Below are positions 54,684 through 64,000 of a stretch of 64,000 bases of DNA, in pieces (position 1 is the stretch's first letter; every line of letters starts with the position of its first letter). Position numbers and translations under genes: made by a program. The stretch comes from Brevundimonas nasdae (lineage in GTDB: Bacteria; Pseudomonadota; Alphaproteobacteria; Caulobacterales; Caulobacteraceae): contig NZ_JAEPWN010000002.1 of assembly GCF_016654005.1 (NCBI RefSeq), forward strand, positions 186,001-250,000, read 5' to 3'. Below the pieces are notes generated by a model. That model was given only the letters and a program-made list of their open reading frames with translations. It made no database searches and was not told the origin of the DNA.

Positions 54684-56001
54684 CAAGGCTCTCCTTCGGC
54701 GCCAGCGCCGCCAGCGGCAACGTCAGCCGCACCTCGCCCCCGCCCGCGGCGGGATTGGACGCCTCGACCTTGCCGCCCAGCGATCGGATCACGTTCATCA
54801 GCAGGAACAGGCCCAAGCCCGCGCCAGGGCGATCCTTGGTCGAGGCATAGGGTTTTCCCAGGTCAGCCAGGATCGACGGCGCAAAGCCCGGCCCATTGTC
54901 GCGCACGATGATGTCCAGGCTGTCGCCGACAAGGCTGATCGTCAGGCCGACACGTCTGGCGCCTGCCTCCACTGCATTGTCGAACAGGACGCCCATCACC
55001 TGACGCAGGGCCGGGTCGGCGATGATCACCGGGTTCTGGCTCAGGCGGTCATGGATTTCGGTGACCACGCCATCGCCCTTCCAGGCTTCGACCACGTCGG
55101 CGACAAAGGCGCGGACAGTCGTGCGTTCCGGCGCCTGGCCCCTCGCCTCTCCCGCCGACATCAGAATGCCGGTCACGATGGATTTGCAGCGTTCGACCTC
55201 GGCCCGCATCACCGCCATGTCCTGCGCCAGGTCTGCGTCATTGGTGAGGGTCGGCATTCGCTTCCAGTCGCTGAGGATCACCGACAGCGACGCCAGCGGC
55301 GTGCCCAGTTCATGCGCCGCACCGGACGCCAGCAAACCCATGCGGACGATGTGGTCATGCTCTGCCGTCTGCTGGCGAAGGGCCGCCATCGAGGCGTCGC
55401 GCTCACGCAGGTTCTGGCTGATCCGCGTCACGAACAGCACCAGAAGGACCGCCATCAGCACAAAACAGATCAGGCTGCCCTGCAGATACAGGCTCAACAG
55501 CGCATTCTCTCGCGTCGGCGGCAGGTTCAGCGGCAGATTATGAAGGCCCAGACCCGCAAAACAGGCGCTGGTGATGGCGATCAGCGCCCAGGCATAAACG
55601 GGCGCCAGCAGCACGGCGCCCATTACGACCTGCATCAGATAAAGCGCGGCGAACGGGTTGGCCGCGCCCCCCGTCAGGTACAGAAGCCAGGTCAGGGCCG
55701 CCACATCGGTCAGCAAGGCGACCATCAACTCCTGGTCCTCAACCCCGTTGCGCCGGGCGGTGATCGGCGCGCTGACCAGATTGACCAGAACCAGTCCAGT
55801 CGGCGCCACCAACAGCCAGAACAGCGGCAGCGGAATGCGCATCGCATAATGGACCAGCAGAATGGTCGCCACCTGCCCCGCCACCGCCAGCCATCGCAAC
55901 TGGATCAGCAGCAGCATGTTCCGGCGGTTGGCGCCGTCGTGCGACAGCATGGCGACATTCCAGCCGCCCAGGCCCAACAGCCGCTGCAGATTGGTTGTCA
56001 T
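54673..56001 (-). CDS. regB: Redox sensor histidine kinase RegB (ActS/PrrB)
   Basis: Six membrane helices with the quinone-binding motif GGAANPF at residues 111-117. The phospho-acceptor is His230 in ASGAAHELGTPLASLSVI, and Cys272 lies in EVERCKSIV, the position of the redox-active cysteine of RegB. HATPase motifs are DNAVEAG, DNGPGF and GAGLGLFLL. Length 442. It overlaps surf1 by four bases, so the sensor is translated with oxidase genes. Confidence 0.93.
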   Translation of the reverse strand: MTTNLQRLLGLGGWNVAMLSHDGANRRNMLLLIQLRWLAVAGQVATILLVHYAMRIPLPLFWLLVAPTGLVLVNLVSAPITARRNGVEDQELMVALLTDVAALTWLLYLTGGAANPFAALYLMQVVMGAVLLAPVYAWALIAITSACFAGLGLHNLPLNLPPTRENALLSLYLQGSLICFVLMAVLLVLFVTRISQNLRERDASMAALRQQTAEHDHIVRMGLLASGAAHELGTPLASLSVILSDWKRMPTLTNDADLAQDMAVMRAEVERCKSIVTGILMSAGEARGQAPERTTVRAFVADVVEAWKGDGVVTEIHDRLSQNPVIIADPALRQVMGVLFDNAVEAGARRVGLTISLVGDSLDIIVRDNGPGFAPSILADLGKPYASTKDRPGAGLGLFLLMNVIRSLGGKVEASNPAAGGGEVRLTLPLAALAPKESLDDR

Positions 56002-56720
56002 GACCTGCGCCGACGCTCTTCGCGCAGAAACAGGCCGAAGCCGACGACTGTCAGCAAGGCCATGCCGAACCAGGTCAAGGCGTAGATCAGATGGCTGTTT
56101 GGGAAACGGATCACCGTCAGCCCGCCCAGCGGCCAGCCGCCGGGATTGGGCGTCGCGTCCGCATCAACGAAATAAGGCGCGGCGTTCGACAGTTCGCGTC
56201 GCGCCGAAATCGCCGCCACATCGCGTGAGCGCCAGCGGTCGGCTTGCGGCTCGTTCGCACGAAGGAAACCGCCTTTCGGCTCGCTGATGCGCAACAGGCC
56301 GACGACCGTCTGCTCACCCGTCAGTTGACCGTCCGCGCGCAACGGCGGATCACGACGTTCGGGCGTAACGAAGCCCCGGTTGACCAGAACCGTGAAACCA
56401 CGGGCGTCCGCTAGAGGCGTCATGACCCAGAAGCCCGCGCCTGCGTCAGTCACCGCCTGCACAAATGTCTCGCGGTCATTCTGGAAGACGCCGTGGACCG
56501 ACACGCGGCGATACTGATCATTGCTGCGCGTCACCGTCGCCCATTCCGCAGGTCCCGGCGCGGGAACAGGGGCGGCGTGGACCCGGGCGTCGACCTGGGC
56601 GATCAAGGCCGTCTTCCACATCAGGCGCTGAACCTGCCAGCCGCCCAACGCCAGAAAGCCGACGAAAAGCACCAGCGCTGCGACCGACACGATGGTCCGT
56701 GTCAGTCGCGAACGCGGCAC
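55998..56720 (-). CDS. SURF1-family oxidase assembly protein
   Basis: 240 residues with the family layout: an N-terminal membrane helix (VAALVLFVGFLALGGWQVQRL), a periplasmic domain with FWVMTPLADARGFTVLVNRGFV, and a C-terminal helix after HLIYALTWFGMALL. SURF1 aids haem insertion into haem-copper oxidases; here it sits with a quinol oxidase rather than a cytochrome c oxidase. The start is GTG, with no ATG near. Confidence 0.92.
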   Translation of the reverse strand: MPRSRLTRTIVSVAALVLFVGFLALGGWQVQRLMWKTALIAQVDARVHAAPVPAPGPAEWATVTRSNDQYRRVSVHGVFQNDRETFVQAVTDAGAGFWVMTPLADARGFTVLVNRGFVTPERRDPPLRADGQLTGEQTVVGLLRISEPKGGFLRANEPQADRWRSRDVAAISARRELSNAAPYFVDADATPNPGGWPLGGLTVIRFPNSHLIYALTWFGMALLTVVGFGLFLREERRRRS

Positions 56721-56754
56721 CTTGTCAGGTTGGGGGTCGATGATCCCGCCCCCG

Positions 56755-57150
56755 TCAGCCGACCATCTGCGTCATGTCGTGCGTCGGCATCATGTTGGTG
56801 TTCAGGTGGTGCATGACCCACAGCGAACCCGCCAGGCAGATGAACACGATCACGATCGTGAAGATCAGGGCCAGCATATTCCAGCCGCCCTCCGACTTGG
56901 TGTTCATGTGCAGGAAGTAGATCATGTGAACCACGATCTGCACGACGGCGAAGGCCATCACGATCAGGGCGGTCGCCTGCGCAGGCAGAGCGCCGGTCAT
57001 GACCAGGGCGAACGGAATGGCCGTCAGGATCACCGACAGGACGAAACCGATCATATAGCTCTTGAACGAGCCGTGATCGTGGTCGTCGTGCGCGTCGTGA
57101 CCGTGATGGTCGTCGTGGTGCGCCTCGGCGGCGTGATTGTCAGCGCTCAT
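56755..57150 (-). CDS. cyoD: Cytochrome o ubiquinol oxidase subunit IV
   Basis: 131 residues with three membrane helices (FVLSVILTAIPFALVMTG, ALIVMAFAVVQIVVHMIYFLHM, LALIFTIVIVFICLAGSLWVMHHL). The N-terminal 26 residues are strikingly His/Asp-rich (AEAHHDDHHGHDAHDDHDHG). The ATG at 57150 overlaps cyoC by four bases. Confidence 0.93.
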   Translation of the reverse strand: MSADNHAAEAHHDDHHGHDAHDDHDHGSFKSYMIGFVLSVILTAIPFALVMTGALPAQATALIVMAFAVVQIVVHMIYFLHMNTKSEGGWNMLALIFTIVIVFICLAGSLWVMHHLNTNMMPTHDMTQMVG

Positions 57151-57773
57151 CGCAGCATGCCCAGCAGATAGACAAAGGTGAAGACGCCGATCCAGATGAC
57201 GTCCAGGAAGTGCCAGAACATCGACAGGCACATCAGGCGGCGCTTGTTGGCGGGGATCAGGCCCTTGAACTTGACCTGAACCATCAGCGTCACCAGCCAG
57301 ATGATGCCGAAGGTCACGTGCAGGCCGTGGGTGCCCACCAGGACGAAGAAGGACGACAGGAAGGCGCTGCGTTGGGGCGTCGCGCCCTCATGGATCAGGT
57401 GTGCGAATTCATAGAGTTCAATCCCCAGGAAGGCCAGGCCGAACAGGCCCGTGACGGCCAGCCAGACCAGGGTCTGGTTGATCCGGTTCTTGCCCATCGC
57501 CAGCATGGCGAAGCCATAGGTGATCGACGAGAACAGCAGCATGGCGGTGTTCACCGCCACCAGATCCAGGTCGAACAGCTCCTTGGGTCCTGGGCCGGCG
57601 GCGTAGTTGCCGCCCAGGACGCCGAAGGTGGCGAACAGCATCGCAAAGATGAGGCAGTCGCTCATCAGATACATCCAGAAGCCCAGCCCGGTGCTGGAGC
57701 CCTCCGGGTGATGCGGCTCTTCCGGCAGGTGGAAGACGACAGGTTCGTCGGTCTTGATCGCGGTCGCGCTCAT
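57147..57773 (-). CDS. cyoC: Cytochrome o ubiquinol oxidase subunit III
   Basis: 208 residues, five membrane helices, the short bacterial quinol-oxidase form. GFWMYLMSDCLIFAMLFATFGVL, THGLHVTFGIIWLVTLMVQV and SMFWHFLDVIWIGVFTFVYL are diagnostic. It follows cyoB by three bases. Confidence 0.95.
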   Translation of the reverse strand: MSATAIKTDEPVVFHLPEEPHHPEGSSTGLGFWMYLMSDCLIFAMLFATFGVLGGNYAAGPGPKELFDLDLVAVNTAMLLFSSITYGFAMLAMGKNRINQTLVWLAVTGLFGLAFLGIELYEFAHLIHEGATPQRSAFLSSFFVLVGTHGLHVTFGIIWLVTLMVQVKFKGLIPANKRRLMCLSMFWHFLDVIWIGVFTFVYLLGMLR

Positions 57774-57776
57774 GGA

Positions 57777-59780
57777 TCAGGCCTCCGTTCCGGCCAGGGC
57801 GCGGGTGCGCGCATCTTCTGTTTCGCGCACTTCCTCCACCGGGATGTAGTAGTCGCGGTTGTAGTTGAAGGTGTGAGCGATCGCGACGGCGATCACCGCC
57901 AGGAAGCTCAGCGCCGCCAGCCACCAGATGTACCAGACCAGCGCCAGACCCATCACCAGGGACAGGCCCGAGATGATGATGCCCGTGCCCGTGTTCTTGG
58001 GCATGTGGATCGCAGCGAAGCCGGTCTTTGGACGCTTGTATCCGCGGCGCTTCATGTCCCACCAGGCGTCGGTGTCATAGACGACCGGCGTGAAGGCGAA
58101 GTTGTAGTCCGGCGGAGGCGAAGACGTCGCCCATTCCAGAGTGCGGCCACCCCACGGATCGCCCGTTTCGTCGCGCAGCTTGTCGCGGTTCTTAAAGCTG
58201 ACAGCGAACTGGACCAGCATGGCCAGGATGCCCACTGCGATGACGGCGACGCCGACGGCGGCGATGACGAACCAGATCTGCAGCGACGGATCATCAAACA
58301 CCCGCATGCGACGCGTGACGCCCATCAGGCCCAGCACATAGAGCGGGGCGAACGCCAGCCAGAAGCCGACAACCCAGCACCAGAAGCTGACCAGACCCCA
58401 GGTGCGGTCCAGCTTGAAGCCGAACGCCTTCGGGAACCAGAAGTTGATGCCGGCGAACAGACCGAACAGCACGCCTGCAATGATCACGTTGTGGAAGTGG
58501 GCGATCAGGAACAGGCTGTTGTGCAGCACGAAGTCAGCGGGCGGCACGGCCAGCATGACGCCCGTCATGCCGCCGACCACGAAGGTCAGCATGAAGGCGA
58601 TCAGCCACATCATCGGCAGTTCGAAGCGGATGCGGCCACGATACATCGTGAACAGCCAGTTGAAGATCTTGGCCCCTGTCGGGATCGAGATGATCATGGT
58701 GGTGATCCCGAAGAACGAGTTCACCGATGCACCCGACCCCATGGTGAAGAAGTGGTGCAGCCAGACCAGGTACGACAGGATCGTGATGACCACGGTCGCA
58801 TAGACCATCGACGTGTAGCCAAACAGACGCTTGCCCGAGAAGGTCGAGGCGACTTCAGAGAAGACCCCGAACAGCGGCAGGACCAGGATGTAAACCTCCG
58901 GGTGACCCCAGATCCAGATCAAGTTCACGTACATCATCGGGTTGCCGCCGAAGTCGTTCGTGAAGAAGTTGGTGCCGACGTAGCGGTCCAGCGTCAGCAA
59001 AGCCAGAACAGCCGTCAGGACGGGGAAGGACGCCACGATCAGGACGTTGGCGCACAGCGAGGTCCAGGTGAACACCGGCATCTTCATCATGCCCATGCCC
59101 GGCGCGCGCATCTTCACGATGGTCGCGATCAGGTTGATGCCGGACAGAGTTGTCCCCACCCCCGCGATCTGAAGCGCCCATATGTAGTAGTCGACCCCGA
59201 CGCCGGGGCTGTAGCCAATGCCCGACAGCGGCGGATAGGCCAGCCAGCCGGTGCGGGCGAACTCGCCCACGAACAGCGAGGCCATGACCATCACGGCGCC
59301 GGCCGTGGTCATCCAGAAGCTGAAATTGTTCAGGAAGGGGAAGGACACGTCGCGCGCGCCGATCTGCAGCGGCACGACATAGTTCATCAGGCCCGTGATC
59401 AGCGGCATCGCCACGAAGAAGATCATGATCACGCCGTGGGCGGTGAAGATCTGGTCGTAGTGGTGCGCGTTCAGGTATCCCTCAGACCCGCCGAAGGCCA
59501 TGGCCTGCTGGATGCGCATCATGATGGCGTCGGCGAAACCGCGCAGCAGCATGATGATGCCCAGGATCATGTACATGATCCCGATCTTCTTGTGGTCCAC
59601 CGTGGTGAACCACTCCTTCCAGAGATAACCCCACAGTTTGAAATAGGTCAGCGCGCCCAGCAGGGCGACGCCGCCCAGGGCGACGACGATCATGGTCACG
59701 ACCAGGATCGGTTCGTGCAGGGGCAGAGCTTCGAGCGTCAGACGCCCGAAGATCAGCGGAATGAGTTGGTCAGCGTTCAT
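57777..59780 (-). CDS. cyoB: Cytochrome o ubiquinol oxidase subunit I
   Basis: 667-residue catalytic subunit of the proton-pumping bo3-type oxidase. The low-spin haem ligand is in [15 protein letters not shown], the crosslinked His-Tyr pair in [14 protein letters not shown], CuB histidines in [12 protein letters not shown], and haem ligands in [17 protein letters not shown] quinol-oxidase N-terminal helix precedes the core. No cyoE (haem O synthase) is adjacent. Confidence 0.97.
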   Translation of the reverse strand: MNADQLIPLIFGRLTLEALPLHEPILVVTMIVVALGGVALLGALTYFKLWGYLWKEWFTTVDHKKIGIMYMILGIIMLLRGFADAIMMRIQQAMAFGGSEGYLNAHHYDQIFTAHGVIMIFFVAMPLITGLMNYVVPLQIGARDVSFPFLNNFSFWMTTAGAVMVMASLFVGEFARTGWLAYPPLSGIGYSPGVGVDYYIWALQIAGVGTTLSGINLIATIVKMRAPGMGMMKMPVFTWTSLCANVLIVASFPVLTAVLALLTLDRYVGTNFFTNDFGGNPMMYVNLIWIWGHPEVYILVLPLFGVFSEVASTFSGKRLFGYTSMVYATVVITILSYLVWLHHFFTMGSGASVNSFFGITTMIISIPTGAKIFNWLFTMYRGRIRFELPMMWLIAFMLTFVVGGMTGVMLAVPPADFVLHNSLFLIAHFHNVIIAGVLFGLFAGINFWFPKAFGFKLDRTWGLVSFWCWVVGFWLAFAPLYVLGLMGVTRRMRVFDDPSLQIWFVIAAVGVAVIAVGILAMLVQFAVSFKNRDKLRDETGDPWGGRTLEWATSSPPPDYNFAFTPVVYDTDAWWDMKRRGYKRPKTGFAAIHMPKNTGTGIIISGLSLVMGLALVWYIWWLAALSFLAVIAVAIAHTFNYNRDYYIPVEEVRETEDARTRALAGTEA

Positions 59781-59793
59781 AGACTCTGTTCGC

Positions 59794-61119
59794 TCAGGCG
59801 GTGGGGGCGGAACGGACGTCGGTCGAAACCGGCCCCGTGGCGACTGGGTTGCGGACGATTGAGGAAAGGGAGGCCATCGGCACGCCCTGCGGCGTCAGGC
59901 CCTGCCCGGTGATCCGCGCCAGGCTGACCGGCGCAGAGATGTTGTCCAGTTCGGCGCGGCGGATGCGGTCGGCGGCGGCGGCTTCAGCCTGCAGCGGCGT
60001 GCAGATCGTCATGACGTAGCTGTCGTTCGAACCGAAATAGGCAGGCGACTTACCGCGTCCGGCGTACTTGTCGTACACCAGCGGCATGGTGTTGCGCACC
60101 GAGGCCATGTTCAGACCGCCGCGCTTGTCGATCTCCATCATCTCGCCCATGCACATCTTGCCCGGCTCGACGCACATGTTGAGGATCGAATCCCACAGCG
60201 CGCCGTCGACGTTCGCGAAGTGCATGACCGGGACCTTCTCGCTGGGCTTCTCCAGTTCCAGATAGCCTTCACGATCCAGCGAGCGGCTGTCCCTGCGGAC
60301 CCCGGCGATCCACTGGTCGAAGCCAGCCTGATCAAGGCCGTGGAATTTGAAACGCATGTTCGAGAAGCCGTCGCCGGAATAGTTGGCCGAGAAGCCGACA
60401 TATTCGCCCGGATGATTGATCACGGCGTGCAGCTTCGTCTCCATGCCGGGCATGGCGTAAATCTGACCGGCCAGGGCCGGGATGTAGAAGGAATTCATCA
60501 CCGACGACGAGGTGATGTGGAAGCGGATCGGCCGATCAACCGGCGCCGCCAGTTCATTGACCGTGGCGATGCCGTACTCTGGATAGATGAACAGCCATTT
60601 CCAATCCAGCGCGACCACATTGACCTGCAGCGGCTCGACCTGCTCGCTGGCGGCCTGACCGGGCTTGATCCGATCCAGCGGGCGATACGGGTCTAGAAGG
60701 TGGGTTCCGGCCCAGGTGACAGCGCCCAGGAAGACGATGATCAGCAGAGGCGCGCCCCAGATCGCCACTTCCAGCGACGTGGAGTGATCCCAATCCGGAT
60801 CGTATTCCTTCTCAACGGCCTTGTTCGATTCCCGATACTTGTAGGCGAAGAAGACCACCATCCCCATCACAGGGATGACGATGACCAGCATCAGAAGCGT
60901 GGAGAAGACCAGCAGGTCACGCTGCTGCGTGGCGATATCGCCCGCAGGATGAAGCACGACCATGTTGCAGGCCGACAGCAGGGCCACGAGGGGCGCGAGC
61001 AGGAGTAGGCGCAGACGGCGCAAGGCGGATCCAATCGAAAAGCGTCGGGCAAGGGGGAGGCGCCGCGACGGTTGGCGTTCGAATTGGCGGCGATAGTCAG
61101 CTTCGATCTGGAACGACAT
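59794..61119 (-). CDS. cyoA: Cytochrome o ubiquinol oxidase subunit II
   Basis: A lipoprotein subunit: after an unusually long basic N-region the lipobox LLSAC places the modified Cys at residue 51. Two membrane helices and a cupredoxin domain follow ([25 protein letters not shown] in part, [23 protein letters not shown] in part). The CuA ligands of cytochrome c oxidases are missing, marking a quinol oxidase. At 441 residues it is longer than enteric CyoA, with a C-terminal extension carrying several cysteines ([12 protein letters not shown]). Confidence 0.94.
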   Translation of the reverse strand: MSFQIEADYRRQFERQPSRRLPLARRFSIGSALRRLRLLLLAPLVALLSACNMVVLHPAGDIATQQRDLLVFSTLLMLVIVIPVMGMVVFFAYKYRESNKAVEKEYDPDWDHSTSLEVAIWGAPLLIIVFLGAVTWAGTHLLDPYRPLDRIKPGQAASEQVEPLQVNVVALDWKWLFIYPEYGIATVNELAAPVDRPIRFHITSSSVMNSFYIPALAGQIYAMPGMETKLHAVINHPGEYVGFSANYSGDGFSNMRFKFHGLDQAGFDQWIAGVRRDSRSLDREGYLELEKPSEKVPVMHFANVDGALWDSILNMCVEPGKMCMGEMMEIDKRGGLNMASVRNTMPLVYDKYAGRGKSPAYFGSNDSYVMTICTPLQAEAAAADRIRRAELDNISAPVSLARITGQGLTPQGVPMASLSSIVRNPVATGPVSTDVRSAPTA

Positions 61120-61233
61120 TGGACAATCTGTCCTATCCTCTCAGCGCGACTTTCGTCGCAAAGGCCGCGCGATCATAATGCGGCAATACGCCGTCGAGTC
61201 TAAACCCTAGTTTCAAACGGAGCGACTAAGCCC

Positions 61234-62586
61234 ATGTCCGCCTCGACGACCCCTTCGTCAGAGTCGCTGGAACGCGACGCCGCCGCTATCAACTCGCATC
61301 ACGGCAAAGTGGATGCAGGCGAAATCGCCATCGGCGTCATTATTGGCAGAACCTCCGAGTTTTTCGACTTCTTTGTGTACGCGATCGCCTCCGTGGTCGT
61401 GTTCCCGCAGTTGATCTTCCCGTTCGTTTCGCCGGTTGAAGGCACCCTGCTTTCATTTGCGGTCTTTGCGCTCGCCTTCCTGTTCCGCCCCCTTGGAACC
61501 CTGATCTTCATCGCCATCGACCGGAAGTTCGGCCGCGGCACGAAGCTGACGGCGGCGCTGCTGCTGCTTGGCACGGCGACTGTGTCCGTGGCCTTCATCC
61601 CTGGTTTCGAGAGCATCGGCATGTGGGCGCCGGTGTTGCTGGCCATCACCCGCATCGGCCAGGGCATCGCGCTGGGCGGCACCTGGGATGGTCTGGCCTC
61701 TCTGCTGGCCCTGAACGCGCCTGAGAAGCGCCGCGGCTGGTACGCCATGATCCCGCAACTGGGTGCGCCGTTCGGCCTGCTGGTCGCCTCGGCCCTGTTC
61801 GCCTTCTTCCTGAACACCCTGTCGGCGGCTGACTTCCTGGACTGGGGCTGGCGCTATCCGTTCTTCGTGGCCTTTGCGATCAACGTCGTAGCCCTGTTCG
61901 CGCGCCTGCGCATTGTGGTGACGCCCGCCTTCCAGAAGGCGTTCGAAACCAAGGAATTGCAGCCGACGCCGGTTTCACAAGCCATTCGCGAGGAAGGTCC
62001 GCGCATCTGGATCGGCGCCTTCGCCCCTCTGGCCAGCTTCGCCATGTTCCACATGGTGACCGTCTTCCCGCTGTCGTGGGTCTTCCTGTTCACCAACGAA
62101 ACGCCGGTTCGCTTCCTGCTGATCGAGATGGTCGGCGCGGTCTTCGGCCTGATCGCCATCCTGGCGTCCGGCGTGCTGGCTGACCGTTACGGCCGCCGCA
62201 CTCTGCTGGCGATCACCGCCGCCGGCATCGCCGCCTTCTCGGGCTTTGCGCCGCAACTGCTGAACGGCGGCGCGGCGGGCGAGCTGACCTTCATGATCTC
62301 GGGCTTCATCCTGCTGGGCCTGTCGTTCGGCCAGGCGTCGGGCCCCGTGGCCTCCAGCTTCAGCCTGACAAACCGCTACACCTCGTCCGCCCTGACGTCG
62401 GACCTGGCCTGGCTGTTCGGCGCGGGCTTCGCGCCTCTGGCCGCCCTGTGGATCTCCAGCCACTTCGGCCTGATCGCCGCAGGCGCCTATCTGCTTTCCG
62501 GCGCGGTCTTCACCCTGCTGGCCCTGTGGCTGAACCGCGAACTGGCGGGCAGCGCCTCTGACCGCCCTCGCAAACGCGCGGCCTGA
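61234..62586 (+). CDS. MFS transporter, metabolite:H+ symporter (MHS) type
   Basis: 450 residues, 12 membrane helices. The first helix block GVIIGRTSEFFDFFVYAIAS, the loop FRPLGTLIFIAIDRKFGRG and the second-half loop LADRYGRRTLLAITAAG fit the MHS subfamily (relatives move organic acids or osmolytes). The N-terminal cytoplasmic extension of about 30 residues is hydrophilic. Substrate unknown. Divergent from cyoA, with a strong terminator. Confidence 0.88.
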   Translation: MSASTTPSSESLERDAAAINSHHGKVDAGEIAIGVIIGRTSEFFDFFVYAIASVVVFPQLIFPFVSPVEGTLLSFAVFALAFLFRPLGTLIFIAIDRKFGRGTKLTAALLLLGTATVSVAFIPGFESIGMWAPVLLAITRIGQGIALGGTWDGLASLLALNAPEKRRGWYAMIPQLGAPFGLLVASALFAFFLNTLSAADFLDWGWRYPFFVAFAINVVALFARLRIVVTPAFQKAFETKELQPTPVSQAIREEGPRIWIGAFAPLASFAMFHMVTVFPLSWVFLFTNETPVRFLLIEMVGAVFGLIAILASGVLADRYGRRTLLAITAAGIAAFSGFAPQLLNGGAAGELTFMISGFILLGLSFGQASGPVASSFSLTNRYTSSALTSDLAWLFGAGFAPLAALWISSHFGLIAAGAYLLSGAVFTLLALWLNRELAGSASDRPRKRAA

Positions 62587-62611
62587 GCCCCAGCGACAAG
62601 CTGAAATGACG

Positions 62612-62643
62612 ACGCCGCCCGCTGATCCAGCGGGCGGCGTTTT
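62612..62643 (+). terminator. Intrinsic terminator of the MFS gene
   Basis: ACGCCGCCCGCTG (62612-62624) pairs perfectly over 13 bp with CAGCGGGCGGCGT (62628-62640), loop ATC, followed by TTT. It may also serve the convergent small gene. Confidence 0.92.
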
Positions 62644-62687
62644 CGTGTGTGTTCGAATGTGACGTCAGCGACGCGCTGGAAAGCCGC

Positions 62688-62939
62688 CTACTCTTCATCG
62701 GCAAAGGGCGGCGGCAGTTGGCCAGATTTGAAGATGATCGTGGGTTCTTCGTCGTAGTCGCCCAACTCGGTGTCAGCAGATACAGCGAAGGCCACGACGC
62801 CCAGACGCAAAGGCGCCAGACGTTCGGCCTTGCGACGCGCCTCCTCTGCATCCTTGCAGCCGACCTGCGGCTCCGCGCGCAGGGACTTTCCCCTGCCCTG
62901 CACATAGGACTGGATGATGTAAACGGTTTCGGTGGCCAT
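62688..62939 (-). CDS. Small conserved-looking protein of unknown function
   Basis: 83 residues (MATETVYIIQSYVQGRGKSL...) with an alternating strand-helix-strand look: VYIIQSYVQG, a Lys/Arg helix EEARRKAERLAPLRLGVVAFAVSA, and an acidic stretch ELGDYDEEPTIIF. No family name comes to mind; similar short proteins occur near rodA in Caulobacterales as far as I recall. An ATG two codons upstream (62945) is equally possible. Confidence 0.65.
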   Translation of the reverse strand: MATETVYIIQSYVQGRGKSLRAEPQVGCKDAEEARRKAERLAPLRLGVVAFAVSADTELGDYDEEPTIIFKSGQLPPPFADEE

Positions 62940-62955
62940 CCGCATCCAAGGGGCC

Positions 62956-62990
62956 TGTTCGGGGCAAAGGTCAACCGCCCGCCCCGAACA
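62956..62990 (-). terminator. Hairpin after rodA
   Basis: TGTTCGGGGC (62956-62965) and GCCCCGAACA (62981-62990) form a perfect 10-bp stem with a 15-base loop, 14 bases after the rodA stop. No T-run follows. It is also the 5' region of the small gene downstream. Confidence 0.55.
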
Positions 62991-63004
62991 TCCGGGGCTC
63001 AGCC

Positions 63005-64000
63005 TCAGATCAGGCCATGGCCCTTGGGCAGTTCGGCATAGCGGTGCACGCGCGTCGCCATGACCAGGCCAAAGCCGATCATCACCGTCAGCATCACCGT
63101 GCCGCCATAGGACAACAACGGCATGGGCACGCCCACGACCGGCGCCAGCCCCATCACCATCGCGCCATTGATCAGCACATAGAGGGCGAAGGTCGCCGTC
63201 ACGCCCGACGACGCCAGCCGCCCGAAATGGCTGTGCGACAGCGAGGCGATACGCAGAGAAATCAGGATGATCCCCGCATAACAGGCCAACAGGGTGAAGG
63301 AGCCCAGGAATCCAAACTCCTCGGACACGGCCGAAAAGATGAAGTCCGTCTGCTTCTCAGGCAGGAACTCAAGCTGGCTCTGGCTGCCCAGACCAAACCC
63401 CTTGCCCAGCAGGCCGCCAGACCCAAGCGCGATCTTGGACTGCATGATGTGATAGCCGGTTCCGGACGGATCGGCCTCTGGATCCAGGAAGGTCAGCACC
63501 CGGTGTCGCTGGTACTCATGCATGCCGAACATGACATAGGGCGGCACGAAGGCGACGCCCGCCGCCACAACGGCGCCAATGATCTTCCAGCTCAGGCCCG
63601 CCATGAACATGATGGCGGCGCCGGTCAGGCCGATCAGCATGGCCGACCCCAGATCGGGCTGGTGCGCCACCAGCAGGAACGGCAGTCCGATGATGCCGAT
63701 CGGGAAGATCAGCTTCCAATGGAAACTGGCCTCCTTGGCCGAGGCCCCGTGATACCAGCGCGCCAGGGCCAGCACGACGCCGATCTTCATGATTTCGGAA
63801 GGCTGGATGCGCGTAAAACCGATGTTCAGCCAACGCGTCGCGCCCATGGCCGTGTAGCCCAGACCCGGAATCTCGATCAGCGCCAGCATCAGAAGCGCCA
63901 CCCCATAAACGGGATAGGCCATCGAGAACCAGTAGCGGATGTTGATCATCGACAGGACCAGCATCAGCGCCAGACACATGCCGAAGCGGATCATGTGTTT
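63005..64000 (-). CDS. rodA: Rod shape-determining SEDS protein RodA (5' end cut by the window)
   Basis: RodA is the SEDS-family peptidoglycan glycosyltransferase of the elongasome, paired with PBP2. Visible are GATRWLNIGFTRIQPSEIMKI, HQPDLGSAMLIGLTGAAI, KTDFIFSAVSEEFGFLGS (EKQTDFIF) and GVPMPLLSYGGTVMLT near the C-terminus. The reading frame is open to the window edge; the first helices, and probably mrdA (PBP2), lie beyond. The ATG at 63994 is internal. Confidence 0.95.
   Translation of the reverse strand, partial: KHMIRFGMCLALMLVLSMINIRYWFSMAYPVYGVALLMLALIEIPGLGYTAMGATRWLNIGFTRIQPSEIMKIGVVLALARWYHGASAKEASFHWKLIFPIGIIGLPFLLVAHQPDLGSAMLIGLTGAAIMFMAGLSWKIIGAVVAAGVAFVPPYVMFGMHEYQRHRVLTFLDPEADPSGTGYHIMQSKIALGSGGLLGKGFGLGSQSQLEFLPEKQTDFIFSAVSEEFGFLGSFTLLACYAGIILISLRIASLSHSHFGRLASSGVTATFALYVLINGAMVMGLAPVVGVPMPLLSYGGTVMLTVMIGFGLVMATRVHRYAELPKGHGLI

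Noticed and set aside
57210..59912. 900-codon plus-strand frame opposite cyoC-cyoB
   Set aside because: Antisense shadow of conserved oxidase genes with low-complexity Asp/His/Gln/Arg translation and no motif.
62510..62974. 154-codon minus-strand frame overlapping the small gene and the MFS terminator
   Set aside because: It reads through a perfect terminator and the 3' end of the MFS gene, with Arg/Ser-rich shadow composition; the 83-residue frame is better supported.

Overview
The window is about 65% GC chromosomal DNA from an alphaproteobacterium. Gene order and signals point to the Caulobacterales, most likely a Brevundimonas- or Caulobacter-like organism. The evidence is the rpsB-tsf-pyrH-frr-uppS-cdsA-dxr-rseP-bamA order, an alphaproteobacterial nuo operon broken up by small accessory genes, RegB/RegA next to a cyo quinol oxidase, promoters resembling the Caulobacter housekeeping class (TTGACG-like -35, GCTANAWC-like -10), and a small SOS-controlled ORF in front of dnaE that looks like the Caulobacter division inhibitor SidA. 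I saw no prophage, insertion sequence, CRISPR array or rRNA. The bamA gene (left edge) and the rodA gene (right edge) are cut by the window.

Layout. 1-9.8 kb (minus strand): translation and envelope genes running from rpsB down to bamA. 9.9-15.6 kb: a DUF4142 lipoprotein, dnaE, a 31-codon SidA-like ORF with two tandem LexA boxes, a LuxR-type response regulator and a divergent degenerate BLUF-like protein. 15.6-38.9 kb: one long minus-strand run. It starts with the complex I operon nuoABCDEFGHIJKLMN (interrupted by a SnoaL-like protein, a small membrane protein and three small lipoproteins) and continues into birA, coaX, rnj, two DUF genes, proS, lolC and lolD. 39-46 kb: an AbgT-family transporter, two identical tRNA-Asp genes each followed by a hairpin that uses the tRNA 3' end, a GT4 glycosyltransferase and an autotransporter. 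46-53.1 kb: an apparent magnesium-transport module. It has a structured leader, two small upstream ORFs (the second proline-rich and overlapping the first), mgtA, an 85-residue basic protein, an outer-membrane-barrel-like protein, mgtC, and a histidine kinase/response regulator pair. 53.1-61.1 kb (minus strand): an OB-fold/membrane fusion protein, regA, regB, surf1 and cyoDCBA. 61.2-64 kb: an MHS-type MFS transporter, a small conserved-looking protein and rodA.

How the parts work together. Complex I feeds electrons to quinone. The cyo bo3-type oxidase drains the quinol pool. RegB carries a quinone-binding motif and a candidate redox cysteine, so with RegA it could couple pool redox state to transcription. 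SURF1 probably assists oxidase assembly. The dnaE locus joins replication to a LexA-controlled checkpoint peptide. The most novel-looking stretch is 46.0-51.4 kb: it pairs MgtA and MgtC, as in enterobacteria, but its leader RNA, repeated CTGCAY motifs, coupled mini-ORFs and 85-residue protein match nothing I recognise.
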